The notes: generated by a model from the letters alone, not told the origin. A stretch of 56,994 nucleotides of DNA from Oscillospiraceae bacterium (GCA_015066365.1 SVON01000008.1:1-56994), one strand, 5' to 3'. Numbered from the stretch's first letter, positions 16,796-27,007 are shown. A program made the numbers and translations.

Positions 16796-19700
16796 TTAAA
16801 AGAAGGTCATCTGACTGGTTTCGGGAATATCTGCCACCACATTCAGATCCCGCAGGGACTGCAACACGGCTTTGGTGATACCGGTGCGCTGCTGCAGGTC
16901 GTCACAGGAAATATAGGGATCGTCGGGGTTGGCTTGCTCAAACATACTCTTTGCCGCTGCCTCACCCAAACCGGCGATGGCACTAAACGGCAGACGGATC
17001 TTGCCGTCCTCCATCCGGAACTGATACCAGTGAGACTTGTACAGATCCACCGGCAGGAACTCGACCCCGCGGAGCATGGCCTCATACACCACGTGCAGAA
17101 GTTCGGCGGTGTTCTGCTCCTTATCCGTCGCCTCTTTACCCAGTTCCCGCACCGCGTCAATGACAGACTTCACCTTTTCGATGCCGGCTTGCACCGTCTC
17201 CGCGTCAAAATCGCCGCCGCGACCGGTTAGATACGCGGCATAGTATTCTGCCGGATAGTGCACCTTAAACCACGCCACGCGAAGAGCCGCGATCACGTAA
17301 GCGGCTGCGTGAGCCTTGGGAAACATATACTTGATCTTCATACAGGACTCTATGTACCACTCCGGCACGTTATGCTCCCGCATCGCCTGCAGATGCTCCT
17401 CGGTCAACAGCGTGGTAGCCTTACCCTTACGGACGATCTCCATGATCTTAAAGGCCATTTTCGGCTCCAAGCCCTTGTGCATCAGCTCGACCATAATGCT
17501 GTCTCGGGTACCAATTACCGTAGAAATGGAGCAGGTGCCAGCCTTGATCAGGTCTTGGGCGTTGCCCAGCCACACGTCGGTACCGTGGGACAGACCGGAA
17601 ATCTGCATCAGGTCCGCAAAGGTTTTCGGCTTACAATCCAGCAGCATCTGACGGGTAAAGCCGGTGCCCATCTCCGGGATGGACAGCGTACCGGTCTCAC
17701 AGCCTAGCTGTTCCACCGTCAGGCCCAGAGCCTCCGGCGAGGTAAACAGGCTGTACACCGCCGGGTCAGACATATCCACGTCCTTGATGGATACGCCGGT
17801 AAACTCCTCCAGATACTTACAGATCGTTGGAACCACGTGACCCAAGTTATCCAGCTTCAGAATGGTGTCGTGGATGAACTTAAATTCAAAGTGGGTGGTG
17901 ATGTTGTCGGAATCTGTTTTATCGGCCGGATGCTGAACCGGGCAAAAATCCTCAATCTCGTAACCATCCGGCACAACCACCATGCCGCCGGGATGCTGGC
18001 CGGTGGTACGCTTCACGTCGGTACAGCCGAGGACCAAGCGGTCCACCTCGGCGGCGCTATAATTCAGACCCCGTTTTTCAGCATACTTCTTTACGTAACC
18101 AAAGGCGGTCTTCTCCGCCACCGTACCGACGGTACCCGCCTTAAACACGTGGTCAAGACCAAACAACGTTTCGGTATACCGGTGGGCGCGGCTCTGGTAT
18201 TCGCTGGCGAAATTCAGGTCGATATCCGGCGACTTATCGCCGTCAAAGCCCAGGAATGTTTCAAAGGGAATCTCGTGGCCGTCACGACCCAAAGGCTGTC
18301 CACAACGGGGGCAGTTCTTGGGCGGCAGGTCGAAGCCGGAGCCCACCTCAGCCTGTGTAAAGAACTCGGAATACTTACAGGCGGGGTTACGGCACACATA
18401 GTGAGGCGCCAAGGGGTTGACCTCGGAAATGCCGGCAAAATGGGCCACCAGCGAAGAACCAACCGAACCACGGCTACCCACCAGATAGCCGTTATCCACC
18501 GAGTTTTTCACCAATTTCTGAGCGATCATATACAACACCGCAAAGCCGTGCTTGATGATGGAGGTCAACTCGCGATTCAGGCGTTTCTCCACGACCTCCG
18601 GCAAGGGATCGCCAAAGATTTCGTGGGCACGATCCCAACAGAGCTTTTGCAGTTCTTCGTTAGACCCATCAATGTGGGGCGGATAGGTACCATCCGGAAT
18701 GGGCTTAAACCGCTCCACCATATCCGCGATCCGGTTCGGATTGGTGATCACCACCTCGCGAGCCTTCTCCGGGCTTAAATAGTCAAACTCTTTGAGCATC
18801 TCCTCGGTGGTGCGGAAATACAGCGGGGCCTGATTATCCGCATCGTCAAAGCCCTTGGAGTCCATCAGAATACGGCGGTACACCTCGTCCTCCGGCTCCA
18901 TAAAATGCACGTCACAGGTAGCGCACACGGGAATCTCCAGTTTTTCACCTAAGCGGATAATGGTCTTGTTGTGGTCAACCAGCTCCTGACGGCTGCTGCA
19001 AACCGGCGGAACGATCTCGTATTCATCCTTCGTACCGCGTATCTTCTTCTTGGTCGGGCGAAGCATAAACTCGTTGTTGCCCAAAGGCTGAATTTCTAGG
19101 AAATCGTAGAAGGAAGCGATGTCGCACAGCTCTCCCCACGGCTTATTGTCCACAATCGCCTTGTAAAGCTCTCCTGCTTCACAGGCGCTACCAATGATCA
19201 AACCCTCCCGGTGCTCCAACAGTTTCGAGCGGGGGATGCGGGGCACACGGTAAAAATGCTCCAAATTCGAGGCAGAGATAAGCTTATAGAGATTTTTCAG
19301 ACCCACCTGGTTTTTGGCGATCAAGATGATGTGATAGGCCTTGCCGGTTTTGACATCCATACCGGTGGCACCGGTATTCACCTGCTGCAAAGTGGTCAAT
19401 CCCTGCTGCTGCAGGTCGATCAATGCCTTGCTGAAGATACCGGCCAATACGACCGCATCGTCACAAGCGCGGTGATGATTAAAGGGCGGCAACTTTAAGA
19501 AATTTGCCACCGTATCCAGCTTGTAGTTTTTTAAGCCTTTATACAAAGCACGGCACAGCGGTACCGTATCCACTGAAGTGAACTCATAGGGCATTCCGCT
19601 CCGCTTGGCGGCCAGCTGAACAAACCCCGTGTCAAAGCCGGCGTTATGCGCCACCAGCACCCGACAATCTCCGCAGAACGCATAGAACGCCTGCAATGCC

Positions 19701-21226
19701 TCGGCCTCGCCGGGCGCATCCGCCACCATCTCGTCGGTAATCCCGGTCAGCTTGGTATTCTCCGGCGGAATGGGTTTGCCAGGGTTGACAAAGGTATTAA
19801 AGCTGTCCTGCACCTCTCCCCCCACCATCCGCACTGCACCGATTTCGGTGATACGTTCGGTCTTTTTGTCCAGACCGGTGGTTTCAATATCAAAGACGAT
19901 AAACTCTCCGCTAAGCGGGGGATCTGCAGGGCCGTTTACCACCGGCACCATATCGTTTACATAATAGCCCTCCATACCGTAGAGGACCTTAATGGGATTT
20001 CCGGCCTTATTCAGATTGGCCACCGTCTGCATCACACGGGGATAAGCTTGTACCACACCGTGGTCGGTGATCGCCACCGCCTTGTGCCCCCACTGGGCGG
20101 CACGCTTCACCAGGTCTTCGGCTTCGGTCACCGCATCCATCTGGGACATCTTGGTGTGCATATGGAGCTCCACCCGTTTCTCCGGTGCCAAATCCTGACG
20201 GCGATAACGAGCCACGATGGAAATGGAGCGAGGACGTAACAAGTTCGCTTTCAGATACTCGTCGTATTCATAGCTACCGGAAACAATCAGATTGTCTCCT
20301 ACTTTCAGGCCGGAAACAGCCATGATCTTCTCTTTATCCCGCTTGAGGTCTAAGCGAATGCTGACCATCATCGAGTTGGTCAAATCCGAAAGATAGATGG
20401 AATAACGCACTTTGGTGCCATCCCAGTTTTCCCGGGAATCCACCTTAAACACCTCGCCCCACACGGTGATGGTGGAGCCATCCGCTTCCCTCCCCTTCAT
20501 CGGCATAGGACTCTCCTTGATCGGGACACCCAATACCGGCTGCGCGGTTTCGAGGTAAATGGGCAAACCATCCGCCGGAGGACGGGTGGGATCGGCAGGC
20601 GTGCCGGGGCGGGCCGGCTCATTCTCCGTGGCCGCCTTGGGCTGCTTGGCCGCCTCAGCGGCTCGGAGTTTGGCTTCTTCACGGGCACGCTCTGCGGCCT
20701 CTTGCTCCGCCTGCTCCATCATCTTCTGGTAGCGTTCATCCTTCTGCGAGGCTTCTTCCCCTACAAACGCCACCGTCACCCGACGATGGTACATCCGATA
20801 GATCAATTCCTGCAGTTGCCGGTCTGCACCGGTGGTTTTCAGCATATTCACACCGCCGTGAGCCAACTGCACCTGCAGTATGTCCCCCGACAGCCCATAG
20901 GTGGCATCCTCAAAGAGGCCACCTGCCGCCACGTTTTCCCGTTTTAGATAGGCGATCAGCTCCGGGCACGCCGCCTCGGTGAAGCATTCCGGAGCGTACA
21001 CCGGCTGCACCACCACACAAGACAGCCGTAAGCTTTGCATCAAGCCCTCCTCCGCCAGCGACAACGTCTCCGATGGAATAGGCGCAGAAAAGCGCACCAC
21101 CACATCCATACGACGGGTGGCGTGCTGTACATCCATTTGTTCTACGATACCGGAAGCAAGCCCCTCCGAGAGATGCTCCGGCGACAGATAGGGGCCAAAC
21201 AGCGCCCCAAAGCTTCGTTGTTCCAT
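16796..21226 (-). CDS. polC: DNA polymerase III alpha subunit, PolC type
   Basis: 1476-aa replicative polymerase of low-GC Gram-positives, slightly longer than the 1437-aa Bacillus enzyme. Order of parts: N-terminal domain with a Glu/Ala-rich linker (about 150-240), OB fold (about 250-340), PHP domain (ELHMHTKMSQMDAV, about 355) and an inserted DEDD proofreading exonuclease (VFDIETTGLD about 440; AHNAGFDTGF). The polymerase core follows, with a four-cysteine zinc site (CRNPAC...CPRCG) and the catalytic SPDIDLNF (about 1000). Last gene of the conserved cluster; its start is 24 bases after the ispG stop. The strong terminator follows. Confidence 0.96.
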   Translation of the reverse strand: MEQRSFGALFGPYLSPEHLSEGLASGIVEQMDVQHATRRMDVVVRFSAPIPSETLSLAEEGLMQSLRLSCVVVQPVYAPECFTEAACPELIAYLKRENVAAGGLFEDATYGLSGDILQVQLAHGGVNMLKTTGADRQLQELIYRMYHRRVTVAFVGEEASQKDERYQKMMEQAEQEAAERAREEAKLRAAEAAKQPKAATENEPARPGTPADPTRPPADGLPIYLETAQPVLGVPIKESPMPMKGREADGSTITVWGEVFKVDSRENWDGTKVRYSIYLSDLTNSMMVSIRLDLKRDKEKIMAVSGLKVGDNLIVSGSYEYDEYLKANLLRPRSISIVARYRRQDLAPEKRVELHMHTKMSQMDAVTEAEDLVKRAAQWGHKAVAITDHGVVQAYPRVMQTVANLNKAGNPIKVLYGMEGYYVNDMVPVVNGPADPPLSGEFIVFDIETTGLDKKTERITEIGAVRMVGGEVQDSFNTFVNPGKPIPPENTKLTGITDEMVADAPGEAEALQAFYAFCGDCRVLVAHNAGFDTGFVQLAAKRSGMPYEFTSVDTVPLCRALYKGLKNYKLDTVANFLKLPPFNHHRACDDAVVLAGIFSKALIDLQQQGLTTLQQVNTGATGMDVKTGKAYHIILIAKNQVGLKNLYKLISASNLEHFYRVPRIPRSKLLEHREGLIIGSACEAGELYKAIVDNKPWGELCDIASFYDFLEIQPLGNNEFMLRPTKKKIRGTKDEYEIVPPVCSSRQELVDHNKTIIRLGEKLEIPVCATCDVHFMEPEDEVYRRILMDSKGFDDADNQAPLYFRTTEEMLKEFDYLSPEKAREVVITNPNRIADMVERFKPIPDGTYPPHIDGSNEELQKLCWDRAHEIFGDPLPEVVEKRLNRELTSIIKHGFAVLYMIAQKLVKNSVDNGYLVGSRGSVGSSLVAHFAGISEVNPLAPHYVCRNPACKYSEFFTQAEVGSGFDLPPKNCPRCGQPLGRDGHEIPFETFLGFDGDKSPDIDLNFASEYQSRAHRYTETLFGLDHVFKAGTVGTVAEKTAFGYVKKYAEKRGLNYSAAEVDRLVLGCTDVKRTTGQHPGGMVVVPDGYEIEDFCPVQHPADKTDSDNITTHFEFKFIHDTILKLDNLGHVVPTICKYLEEFTGVSIKDVDMSDPAVYSLFTSPEALGLTVEQLGCETGTLSIPEMGTGFTRQMLLDCKPKTFADLMQISGLSHGTDVWLGNAQDLIKAGTCSISTVIGTRDSIMVELMHKGLEPKMAFKIMEIVRKGKATTLLTEEHLQAMREHNVPEWYIESCMKIKYMFPKAHAAAYVIAALRVAWFKVHYPAEYYAAYLTGRGGDFDAETVQAGIEKVKSVIDAVRELGKEATDKEQNTAELLHVVYEAMLRGVEFLPVDLYKSHWYQFRMEDGKIRLPFSAIAGLGEAAAKSMFEQANPDDPYISCDDLQQRTGITKAVLQSLRDLNVVADIPETSQMTFF

Positions 21227-21250
21227 GCCTAACCTCTATGTACAGAGCCT

Positions 21251-22300
21251 TTACAGCTCCTCAATTTCCTTCATTAGTTCTTCCACGGCATCCGTCTCAT
21301 CCACCGTGCGCAGCACCTCGCCCTTACGGAACAGAGCCACCTTGCCCTTACCGCCGGCAATGCCGATATCCGCCTCGCGCGCTTCACCGGGGCCATTCAC
21401 GATGCACCCCATCACCGCCACGGTGATCGGCTTATGCACCGCCTGCAGACGCTGTTCCACCTGACCGGCAATGCCGATAAGGTCAATGGCGGTGCGACCA
21501 CAAGTGGGGCAAGATACTAATCGGGGTCGGTCGGTACGCAGTCCCGCCGCCGCCAACAGGTCAAGCCCCGCTGCAATTTCCTTTTCCGGGTCTGCCGTCA
21601 GAGATACCCGGATGGTGTCACCGATTCCGGCAGTCAACAGAGAACCGATGCCCACCGCAGACTTGATGAGACCCATCCGTTCGGTCCCCGCCTCGGTCAC
21701 CCCCAAATGCAAGGGGTATCGGCAGGCTTCCGCCGTCAACTGATAAGCGCGGATCATCGTGGGGACGTCCGAGGATTTAATGGACAGAACGATGTCGTCG
21801 AAATCGTATTTTTCCAACAGAGAGGCGTGATACAGTGCGCTATCCCGCATCGCCTCCGGTGTGGGATGCCCATATTTAGCCAAAATCTCCTTTTCCAAAG
21901 AGCCGGAATTGACGCCGATGCGAATAGGGATGCCTCGACGGCGGCATTCATCCGCCACCGCCTTGACCCGGCTTTCGTCACCGATGTTACCGGGGTTGAT
22001 ACGAATCTTATCCACCCCCGCTGCCGCCGACTCCAACGCCAGCTGGTAATCAAAATGGATGTCTGCCACCACCGGAATGGTCAACGCCTCTTTCAGCGCC
22101 GCCACCAGAGCCACCGCCTCCTTATCCGGCACCGCCGTGCGGATGATCTCACAGCCGCAGGCCTGCAGACGAAGCGCCTGAGCTACGTTACCGGCAATGT
22201 CGTGGGCAGGCACGTTCAGCATCGACTGCACGGAAACAGGAGCACCGCCGCCCACAGCGACCTGCCCCACCATCACGCGTTTACTGTTGCGTCTCTCCAC
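21251..22300 (-). CDS. ispG: 4-hydroxy-3-methylbut-2-enyl diphosphate synthase (IspG/GcpE)
   Basis: Iron-sulfur enzyme of the MEP isoprenoid pathway that converts MEcPP to HMBPP. N-terminal TIM barrel (VSVQSMLN, DIHFDYQLA, RINPGNIG) and C-terminal 4Fe-4S ligands in SCPTCGRT and GCIVNGPGE. I choose a GTG start at 22300 (349 aa): AAAGGAT is 8-9 bases upstream, whereas the ATG at 22309 touches that site. Longer readings to 22360 would overlap rseP and lack homology. Functions with Dxr, encoded two genes upstream. Confidence 0.93.
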   Translation of the reverse strand: MERRNSKRVMVGQVAVGGGAPVSVQSMLNVPAHDIAGNVAQALRLQACGCEIIRTAVPDKEAVALVAALKEALTIPVVADIHFDYQLALESAAAGVDKIRINPGNIGDESRVKAVADECRRRGIPIRIGVNSGSLEKEILAKYGHPTPEAMRDSALYHASLLEKYDFDDIVLSIKSSDVPTMIRAYQLTAEACRYPLHLGVTEAGTERMGLIKSAVGIGSLLTAGIGDTIRVSLTADPEKEIAAGLDLLAAAGLRTDRPRLVSCPTCGRTAIDLIGIAGQVEQRLQAVHKPITVAVMGCIVNGPGEAREADIGIAGGKGKVALFRKGEVLRTVDETDAVEELMKEIEEL

Positions 22301-22334
22301 GATAACCATCCTTTCTGTTTTTTCGCACACTTCA

Positions 22335-23492
22335 TCAGGCAAACAACCGGGTGACGTCACTATAGGTCACCACCAACATCAAGAGAAGCAGCAAAATCAT
22401 ACCGCCAAAATGCACCAAGGCTTCGTACTTAGCCGGTACCGGCTTCCGGGTGATTCCCTCCCAAATCAGGAACACCAACCGCCCACCGTCCAAAGCCGGT
22501 AGGGGCAGCAAATTGAATACGCCCAAATTGACCGTAATCAACCCCATCAGGAAGAACAGATTATACCAACCGGCCAGAGAATCGCTCTCCTCCACCGCAC
22601 CTGCCATGGTATCTCCGATAATGTCCACCGTACCTACCGGACCGGACAGATCGCTCATACCGAATTCGCCCTTAATCAGATCCACCACCGAGCGCAACAC
22701 CATCGTAGCGATGGATACCTCTTGCTTGGCAGAATAGGTGACGGTGTTCCAAAAAGTACGCACGTCACCCTTTACGTAAAAATACTGATTTCGGATCAAG
22801 GCACCGGTTTTTTCATCTTTTTCTGTGAAATTCACTTTTTCCAGCGTGATTTCCCGATAGCTGTCCCCCTCCGGTCGCTGTACCACCATCTCCAGCACCC
22901 CGTCCCGATCCTTCTGCATCTCATAGGACAGGTCGGTATACATCAAAATCCGACGACCGTTTACCTCGATGATGGTATCCCCCGGTCGCAAACCGGACCG
23001 ATACGGGGGCGTATCCTGCCCCAGCCGGGCTACATAGGTGGTGGGATACAGCACCTCTTGGTGTACCGGGTGGGGATCCTGCAACAATCCGTTGGCAATC
23101 AACAGCACCACAAAGCCCAACAGCAAATTCATCACAGGGCCTGCCAGCACAATCAGGATCCGTTGCCACACCTTTTTGTGAGCAAAAGAGCGACGGGGAT
23201 CGGTTTCTGCCGGTTCCCGGTCCGCATTACCGCCCAGGGCGGCAGGGGTCGGTGCTTCTTCATCCTCCCCCTCCATGGCGCAAAAGCCACCAATCGGGAG
23301 GACTCTAATGGTGTAAAGCGTTTCACCTTTACCCCATTTGATCAGCTTTGGGCCCATACCAATGGCAAATTCATTCACTTTTACGCCGGTCCACTTCGCC
23401 ACGAGGAAATGGCCAAACTCGTGAATCATCACCAATACGTTGAGCATCAACAAAGCCGGAATAATCCGTAAAATCGCGTTAAGGAATGCGAT
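22335..23492 (-). CDS. rseP: site-2 membrane metalloprotease RseP
   Basis: Intramembrane zinc protease that cleaves anti-sigma factors and signal-peptide remnants. Zinc motif HEFGH, a PDZ domain (SGLRPGDTIIEVNG, about 160-230) and the third zinc ligand motif LPALDGGRL are all present. The reading frame has no ATG, GTG or TTG near a ribosome site. TTG/ATG codons at 23447-23453 would cut away most of the first membrane helix and have no Shine-Dalgarno. An in-frame ATC at 23492 has GAGGG 7 bases upstream, sits 10 bases after the dxr stop and restores a full first helix (23 residues before the zinc His). I use that as the likely start. Confidence 0.9.
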   Translation of the reverse strand: MAFLNAILRIIPALLMLNVLVMIHEFGHFLVAKWTGVKVNEFAIGMGPKLIKWGKGETLYTIRVLPIGGFCAMEGEDEEAPTPAALGGNADREPAETDPRRSFAHKKVWQRILIVLAGPVMNLLLGFVVLLIANGLLQDPHPVHQEVLYPTTYVARLGQDTPPYRSGLRPGDTIIEVNGRRILMYTDLSYEMQKDRDGVLEMVVQRPEGDSYREITLEKVNFTEKDEKTGALIRNQYFYVKGDVRTFWNTVTYSAKQEVSIATMVLRSVVDLIKGEFGMSDLSGPVGTVDIIGDTMAGAVEESDSLAGWYNLFFLMGLITVNLGVFNLLPLPALDGGRLVFLIWEGITRKPVPAKYEALVHFGGMILLLLLMLVVTYSDVTRLFA

Positions 23493-23502
23493 AGGTCAAC
23501 CC

Positions 23503-24654
23503 TCATTTCATAGCATCAATAGCTCGGCGGGTATGGGCACGCACCGTCTCATCGGCGGTGAATACTTCCTCCACCGAGGTGGGCTGCGGCAGATACAAAT
23601 CCAAGGCCGCCGCCGCCAACCGGGTAATATCGGCAAAGCCGATCTCCCCGGCAATAAACGCCCCTACCGCCACCTCATTGGCGGCATTGAGCGCCGCTGG
23701 GTACAAACCGCCCATAGTCAGCGCCTTACGGGCCAGATTCATCGCCGGAAATGCCTCGTTATCCGGAGCGAAGAAGGTGAGCTTGCTCCACTCCTCCAAA
23801 CGCAACTGTTTTGCAGGACAAGGCAAACGGTCGGGATAGGTCAAGGCATACTGGATCGGCACCCGCATATCCGGCGTGCCCAACTGCGCCAGCACCGCGT
23901 TATCATCGTATTCAACCAAAGAATGAATAATGCTCTCCCGGTGTACCACAATATCGATCTTCTCCGGGGGCATATCAAACAACCAACTGGCCTCGATGAG
24001 TTCCAAACCTTTGTTCATCATGGTGGCTGAGTCGATGGTGATCTTTTGCCCCATGCTCCAATTGGGGTGATTCAGGGCATCCGCCAGGGTGACCTGCTCC
24101 AGTTCTTCCGCTTTACGCCCAAAGAAGGGACCGCCGGAAGCCGTGAGAATCAGCCGGTTTATCCGCTTTTCCGGCGGACATCCCTGCAAACATTGAAAAA
24201 TGGCACTGTGCTCGCTATCCACCGGCAACAGTTTGACACCGGCTTTTTTCACCGCCTCCATCACAAAGGCACCACCGGCCACCAAGGTCTCTTTGTTGGC
24301 CAGAGCTACATCGTGACCGGCGGCAATGGCCGCCAGGGTGGGACGCAGACCCACCATACCCACAACGGAATTAAGCACCATATCGGCCTCGGGATGGGCG
24401 GCCAACGCGCACAGACCTGCCATACCGGACAACACCTTGACCGGTAGGTCTGCCACCCGCACCTGCAGGTCGGCGGCGGCCTTCTCATCATACATCGCCA
24501 CCACAGAGGGGCCAAACTGTCGGATCTGCTGTTCCAGCAGCTCCACCTGCCGCGCTGCCGCCAAGCCGACGATGCGATAACCGGCCTGCTGCGCCACCTC
24601 TAAAGCTTGTGTACCAATCGAACCGGTAGAACCTAATATGACCAAAGAACGCAT
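23503..24654 (-). CDS. dxr: 1-deoxy-D-xylulose-5-phosphate reductoisomerase
   Basis: 383-aa first committed enzyme of the MEP pathway, making MEP from DXP with NADPH. NADPH-binding GSTGSIGTQAL at the N-terminus; metal and substrate residues in PVDSEHSAIFQ, LTASGGPF and ATMMNKGLE. Normal length. It lies between cdsA (24 bases) and rseP (10 bases) in the conserved order cdsA-dxr-rseP-ispG-polC. Its stop overlaps an ATG in another frame that gives only a short dead-end peptide. Confidence 0.96.
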   Translation of the reverse strand: MRSLVILGSTGSIGTQALEVAQQAGYRIVGLAAARQVELLEQQIRQFGPSVVAMYDEKAAADLQVRVADLPVKVLSGMAGLCALAAHPEADMVLNSVVGMVGLRPTLAAIAAGHDVALANKETLVAGGAFVMEAVKKAGVKLLPVDSEHSAIFQCLQGCPPEKRINRLILTASGGPFFGRKAEELEQVTLADALNHPNWSMGQKITIDSATMMNKGLELIEASWLFDMPPEKIDIVVHRESIIHSLVEYDDNAVLAQLGTPDMRVPIQYALTYPDRLPCPAKQLRLEEWSKLTFFAPDNEAFPAMNLARKALTMGGLYPAALNAANEVAVGAFIAGEIGFADITRLAAAALDLYLPQPTSVEEVFTADETVRAHTRRAIDAMK

Positions 24655-24678
24655 AACGCCACCCCCTGTTCTGAGAGA

Positions 24679-25608
24679 TTAAAAGAGTGCGTAGACCTGA
24701 CCGAGGATACGCGAAATCACCACGGGATTATACAACGCATAGCACAGTAGCGGCGCAATAAACAGCACGCTGTCAAAACGATCCATCACACCGCCGTGAC
24801 CCGGCATAATATTGCCAAAATCCTTAATGCCGGTGCGCCGCTTAATCACAGACGCGCACAGGTCGCCCACCACCGACAACGGAGCAAGCACCACCACCAC
24901 CGGCACGAACAGCAGCGGGGTTTTGAAAATTCCACCGGGATTAAAGGGATTTATTTCAATGCGCAAGAAAAACAACCCTACGGCAAAAGCAACCGAAATC
25001 ACCCAACCACCAAAAAAGCCTTCCCAGCTTTTCTTGGGGCTGATTTTGGGAGCCATCTTATGTTTACCAAGGAAGGTGCCCACAAAATAGGCGCCGGTAT
25101 CGCTGACCCAAGCGATAGCAAACAGCAACAGCAGCGGCCACAGATCCAGCAACGGGATCTCCCGCAGCAACACCATACTGCCAAAGCCAACGGTCGGGTA
25201 CAACGTCAGCAAGAAACCGTAGCAAGCGCGATTGAGAGACAGCTTCTTCGCATTGAACAGCCACACCACCAGAGTAAAGAGACCGTAAACAAGCGGCAAC
25301 GCCATCAGCACCAACGACCACTGTCTGGCTTGTTCTTCTAACGCAAAGTGAGCGTCACCATAATTAACTACGCTCTCGTTTTGCGTCGTTTTCCAAAAAT
25401 ACATCGCCATCACACCGGCTGCAGAAACCAGCATACCGCCGATAACCTGCACCAAGTTTTTCACCATTCCGGTATTATACAGCAGCTCCCACACCGCCAC
25501 AGCGGCCAGCAAAGCCGCAGCAATCGCCAGGACGATGGTATAGGGGCAGGCCAATACACCCGCCAAAATTACAATTCCCACCAAACCGGAAATAATGCGT
25601 ACTTTCAT
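24679..25608 (-). CDS. cdsA: phosphatidate cytidylyltransferase
   Basis: Polytopic membrane enzyme making CDP-diacylglycerol from phosphatidic acid and CTP, the precursor of acidic phospholipids. About eight hydrophobic segments; C-terminal CDS signature with SDTGAYFVGTFLGKHK, SPKKSWEGF and DRFDS. I start at the ATG at 25608 (309 aa), 8 bases after AAGGAG, instead of a GTG nine bases earlier that overlaps the site. It begins 17 bases after the uppS stop. Confidence 0.94.
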   Translation of the reverse strand: MKVRIISGLVGIVILAGVLACPYTIVLAIAAALLAAVAVWELLYNTGMVKNLVQVIGGMLVSAAGVMAMYFWKTTQNESVVNYGDAHFALEEQARQWSLVLMALPLVYGLFTLVVWLFNAKKLSLNRACYGFLLTLYPTVGFGSMVLLREIPLLDLWPLLLLFAIAWVSDTGAYFVGTFLGKHKMAPKISPKKSWEGFFGGWVISVAFAVGLFFLRIEINPFNPGGIFKTPLLFVPVVVVLAPLSVVGDLCASVIKRRTGIKDFGNIMPGHGGVMDRFDSVLFIAPLLCYALYNPVVISRILGQVYALF

Positions 25609-25625
25609 CGTTTTCACTCCTTGTT

Positions 25626-26360
25626 TTATACGCCGCCAAACCGACGGTCCCGACGGGCGTATTCCTCAAATGCCCGATCCAAATCCGCTTCCTTGAAATC
25701 CGGCCACAGCACGTCCATAAACACGTACTCGGCATAGGCGGACTGCCAAATAAGAAAGTTGGACAGGCGATATTCTCCGCTGGGACGGAGGATCAAATCT
25801 ACCGGAGGCTGATCCTCGGTGTACAAAGCGCCCTCCAGCATCGCCTCGTCGATAGCCGAGGGGGATATCTCCCCTGCCGCCACCTTTTCCGCCAGTTTTC
25901 TGGCGGCGGCGGTGATCTCCTGCTGACCGCCATAATTGAGGGCGATATTAAGGGTCATACCGTCTTTGTGAGCCGTGGTTCGTTCCGCTTCTTCCATCAA
26001 CAGCCGGATGTCCTCGTCCAACGCCGTCCGGTCACCAATAAACCGGGTGCGAATATTCTCCTGCTGAAAATCCGCCAAAGACTCTTTCAGGTACTGGCGG
26101 AGCAGATTCATGATGGCGTCCACTTCCTCTTGGGGACGGCGCCAATTCTCGGTGGAGAAGGCGTACACCGTCAGATATTGCACACCGCATTTCTGACAGT
26201 ATTTGGTGATTTTACGAAACACCTGGGCTCCGGTCACGTGACCGGCTTGACGGGGCAGCCCCCGTTTTTTCGCCCAACGGCCGTTGCCGTCCATAATAAT
26301 GCCCAGATTCACCGGGATCTTTCGGGGTACTGCGGCTACTTTCTTTTTGCGTCCGAACAT
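25626..26360 (-). CDS. uppS: undecaprenyl diphosphate synthase (isoprenyl transferase)
   Basis: 244-aa cis-prenyltransferase that makes the C55 carrier lipid for peptidoglycan and wall polymers. The substrate-binding MDGNGRWAKKRG, the HVTGAQ and YAFSTENWRRP region, and the C-terminal DLILRPSGEYRLSNFL and FMDVLWPDF motifs are complete. GAAGGAGG precedes the ATG. Located between frr and cdsA as in most Firmicutes. The 92-base gap to frr holds a small hairpin (CTTCGCC/GGCGAAG) without a T-run. Confidence 0.96.
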   Translation of the reverse strand: MFGRKKKVAAVPRKIPVNLGIIMDGNGRWAKKRGLPRQAGHVTGAQVFRKITKYCQKCGVQYLTVYAFSTENWRRPQEEVDAIMNLLRQYLKESLADFQQENIRTRFIGDRTALDEDIRLLMEEAERTTAHKDGMTLNIALNYGGQQEITAAARKLAEKVAAGEISPSAIDEAMLEGALYTEDQPPVDLILRPSGEYRLSNFLIWQSAYAEYVFMDVLWPDFKEADLDRAFEEYARRDRRFGGV

Positions 26361-26452
26361 ATAGCGACACCCTCCTTCGGCCGGAATTTGATGGCTCTAA
26401 ATAGCACGAAAAGCCTTCGCCGCTTGCGTGGCGAAGACCTGTTCGTAATGGA

Positions 26453-27007
26453 TTAGATTTCCATAATTTCTTTCTGCTTATCGTCAGCCATCTTATCCGC
26501 CTCTTTGGTGAAACGGTCGGTTTGATCCTGCATCTTCTTTTCTGCGTTTTTCAGATCGTCCTCAGTAATCTCGGACTTCTTCTTCATATCCTTCAGTTTG
26601 TCGATGGCATCACGGCGGATGGAGCGGATCGCCACCTTACACTCCTCAGCCAGACGACCGATCTCTTTGGTCAATTCCTTACGGCGTTCCTCGGTCATGG
26701 GCGGGAAGATCAAGCGAATGGCAGTGCCATCGTTCTGCGGGTTGATGCCGATGTCGGCAATTAGAATGGCACGCTCGATCAGGCTCAGCGTGGATTTATC
26801 CCACGGGGTGATCAGCAGACAACGCGGCTCCGGAACCGAGATAGCCGCCATCTGGTTGATGGGGGTGGGACAGCCGTAATAATCGGCAGAAACGCGATCC
26901 AACACGCCGGGGTTGGCACGACCGGCGCGAATGGCGCCGAATTCAGAAGCCAGATTGTTCAGGCTCTTATTCATTTTCTCTTCCGCTTTGGCAAAAATCT
27001 CATTCAT
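26453..27007 (-). CDS. frr: ribosome recycling factor
   Basis: 184-aa factor that, with EF-G, splits post-termination ribosomes. The family hallmarks GAIRAGRANPGVLD, the Pro-rich beta domain (ISVPEPRCLLITPWD) and NDGTAIRLIFPPMTEERRKEL are all present, and length is standard. Lies 23 bases after pyrH. Confidence 0.97.
   Translation of the reverse strand: MNEIFAKAEEKMNKSLNNLASEFGAIRAGRANPGVLDRVSADYYGCPTPINQMAAISVPEPRCLLITPWDKSTLSLIERAILIADIGINPQNDGTAIRLIFPPMTEERRKELTKEIGRLAEECKVAIRSIRRDAIDKLKDMKKKSEITEDDLKNAEKKMQDQTDRFTKEADKMADDKQKEIMEI

Noticed and set aside
21707-22354. 215-codon frame opposite ispG
   Set aside because: Shadow of ispG with no start signals or recognisable domains.
26395-26452. 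Hairpin between frr and uppS as terminator
   Set aside because: Short stem without T-run inside a conserved operon; more likely a spacer or processing site.
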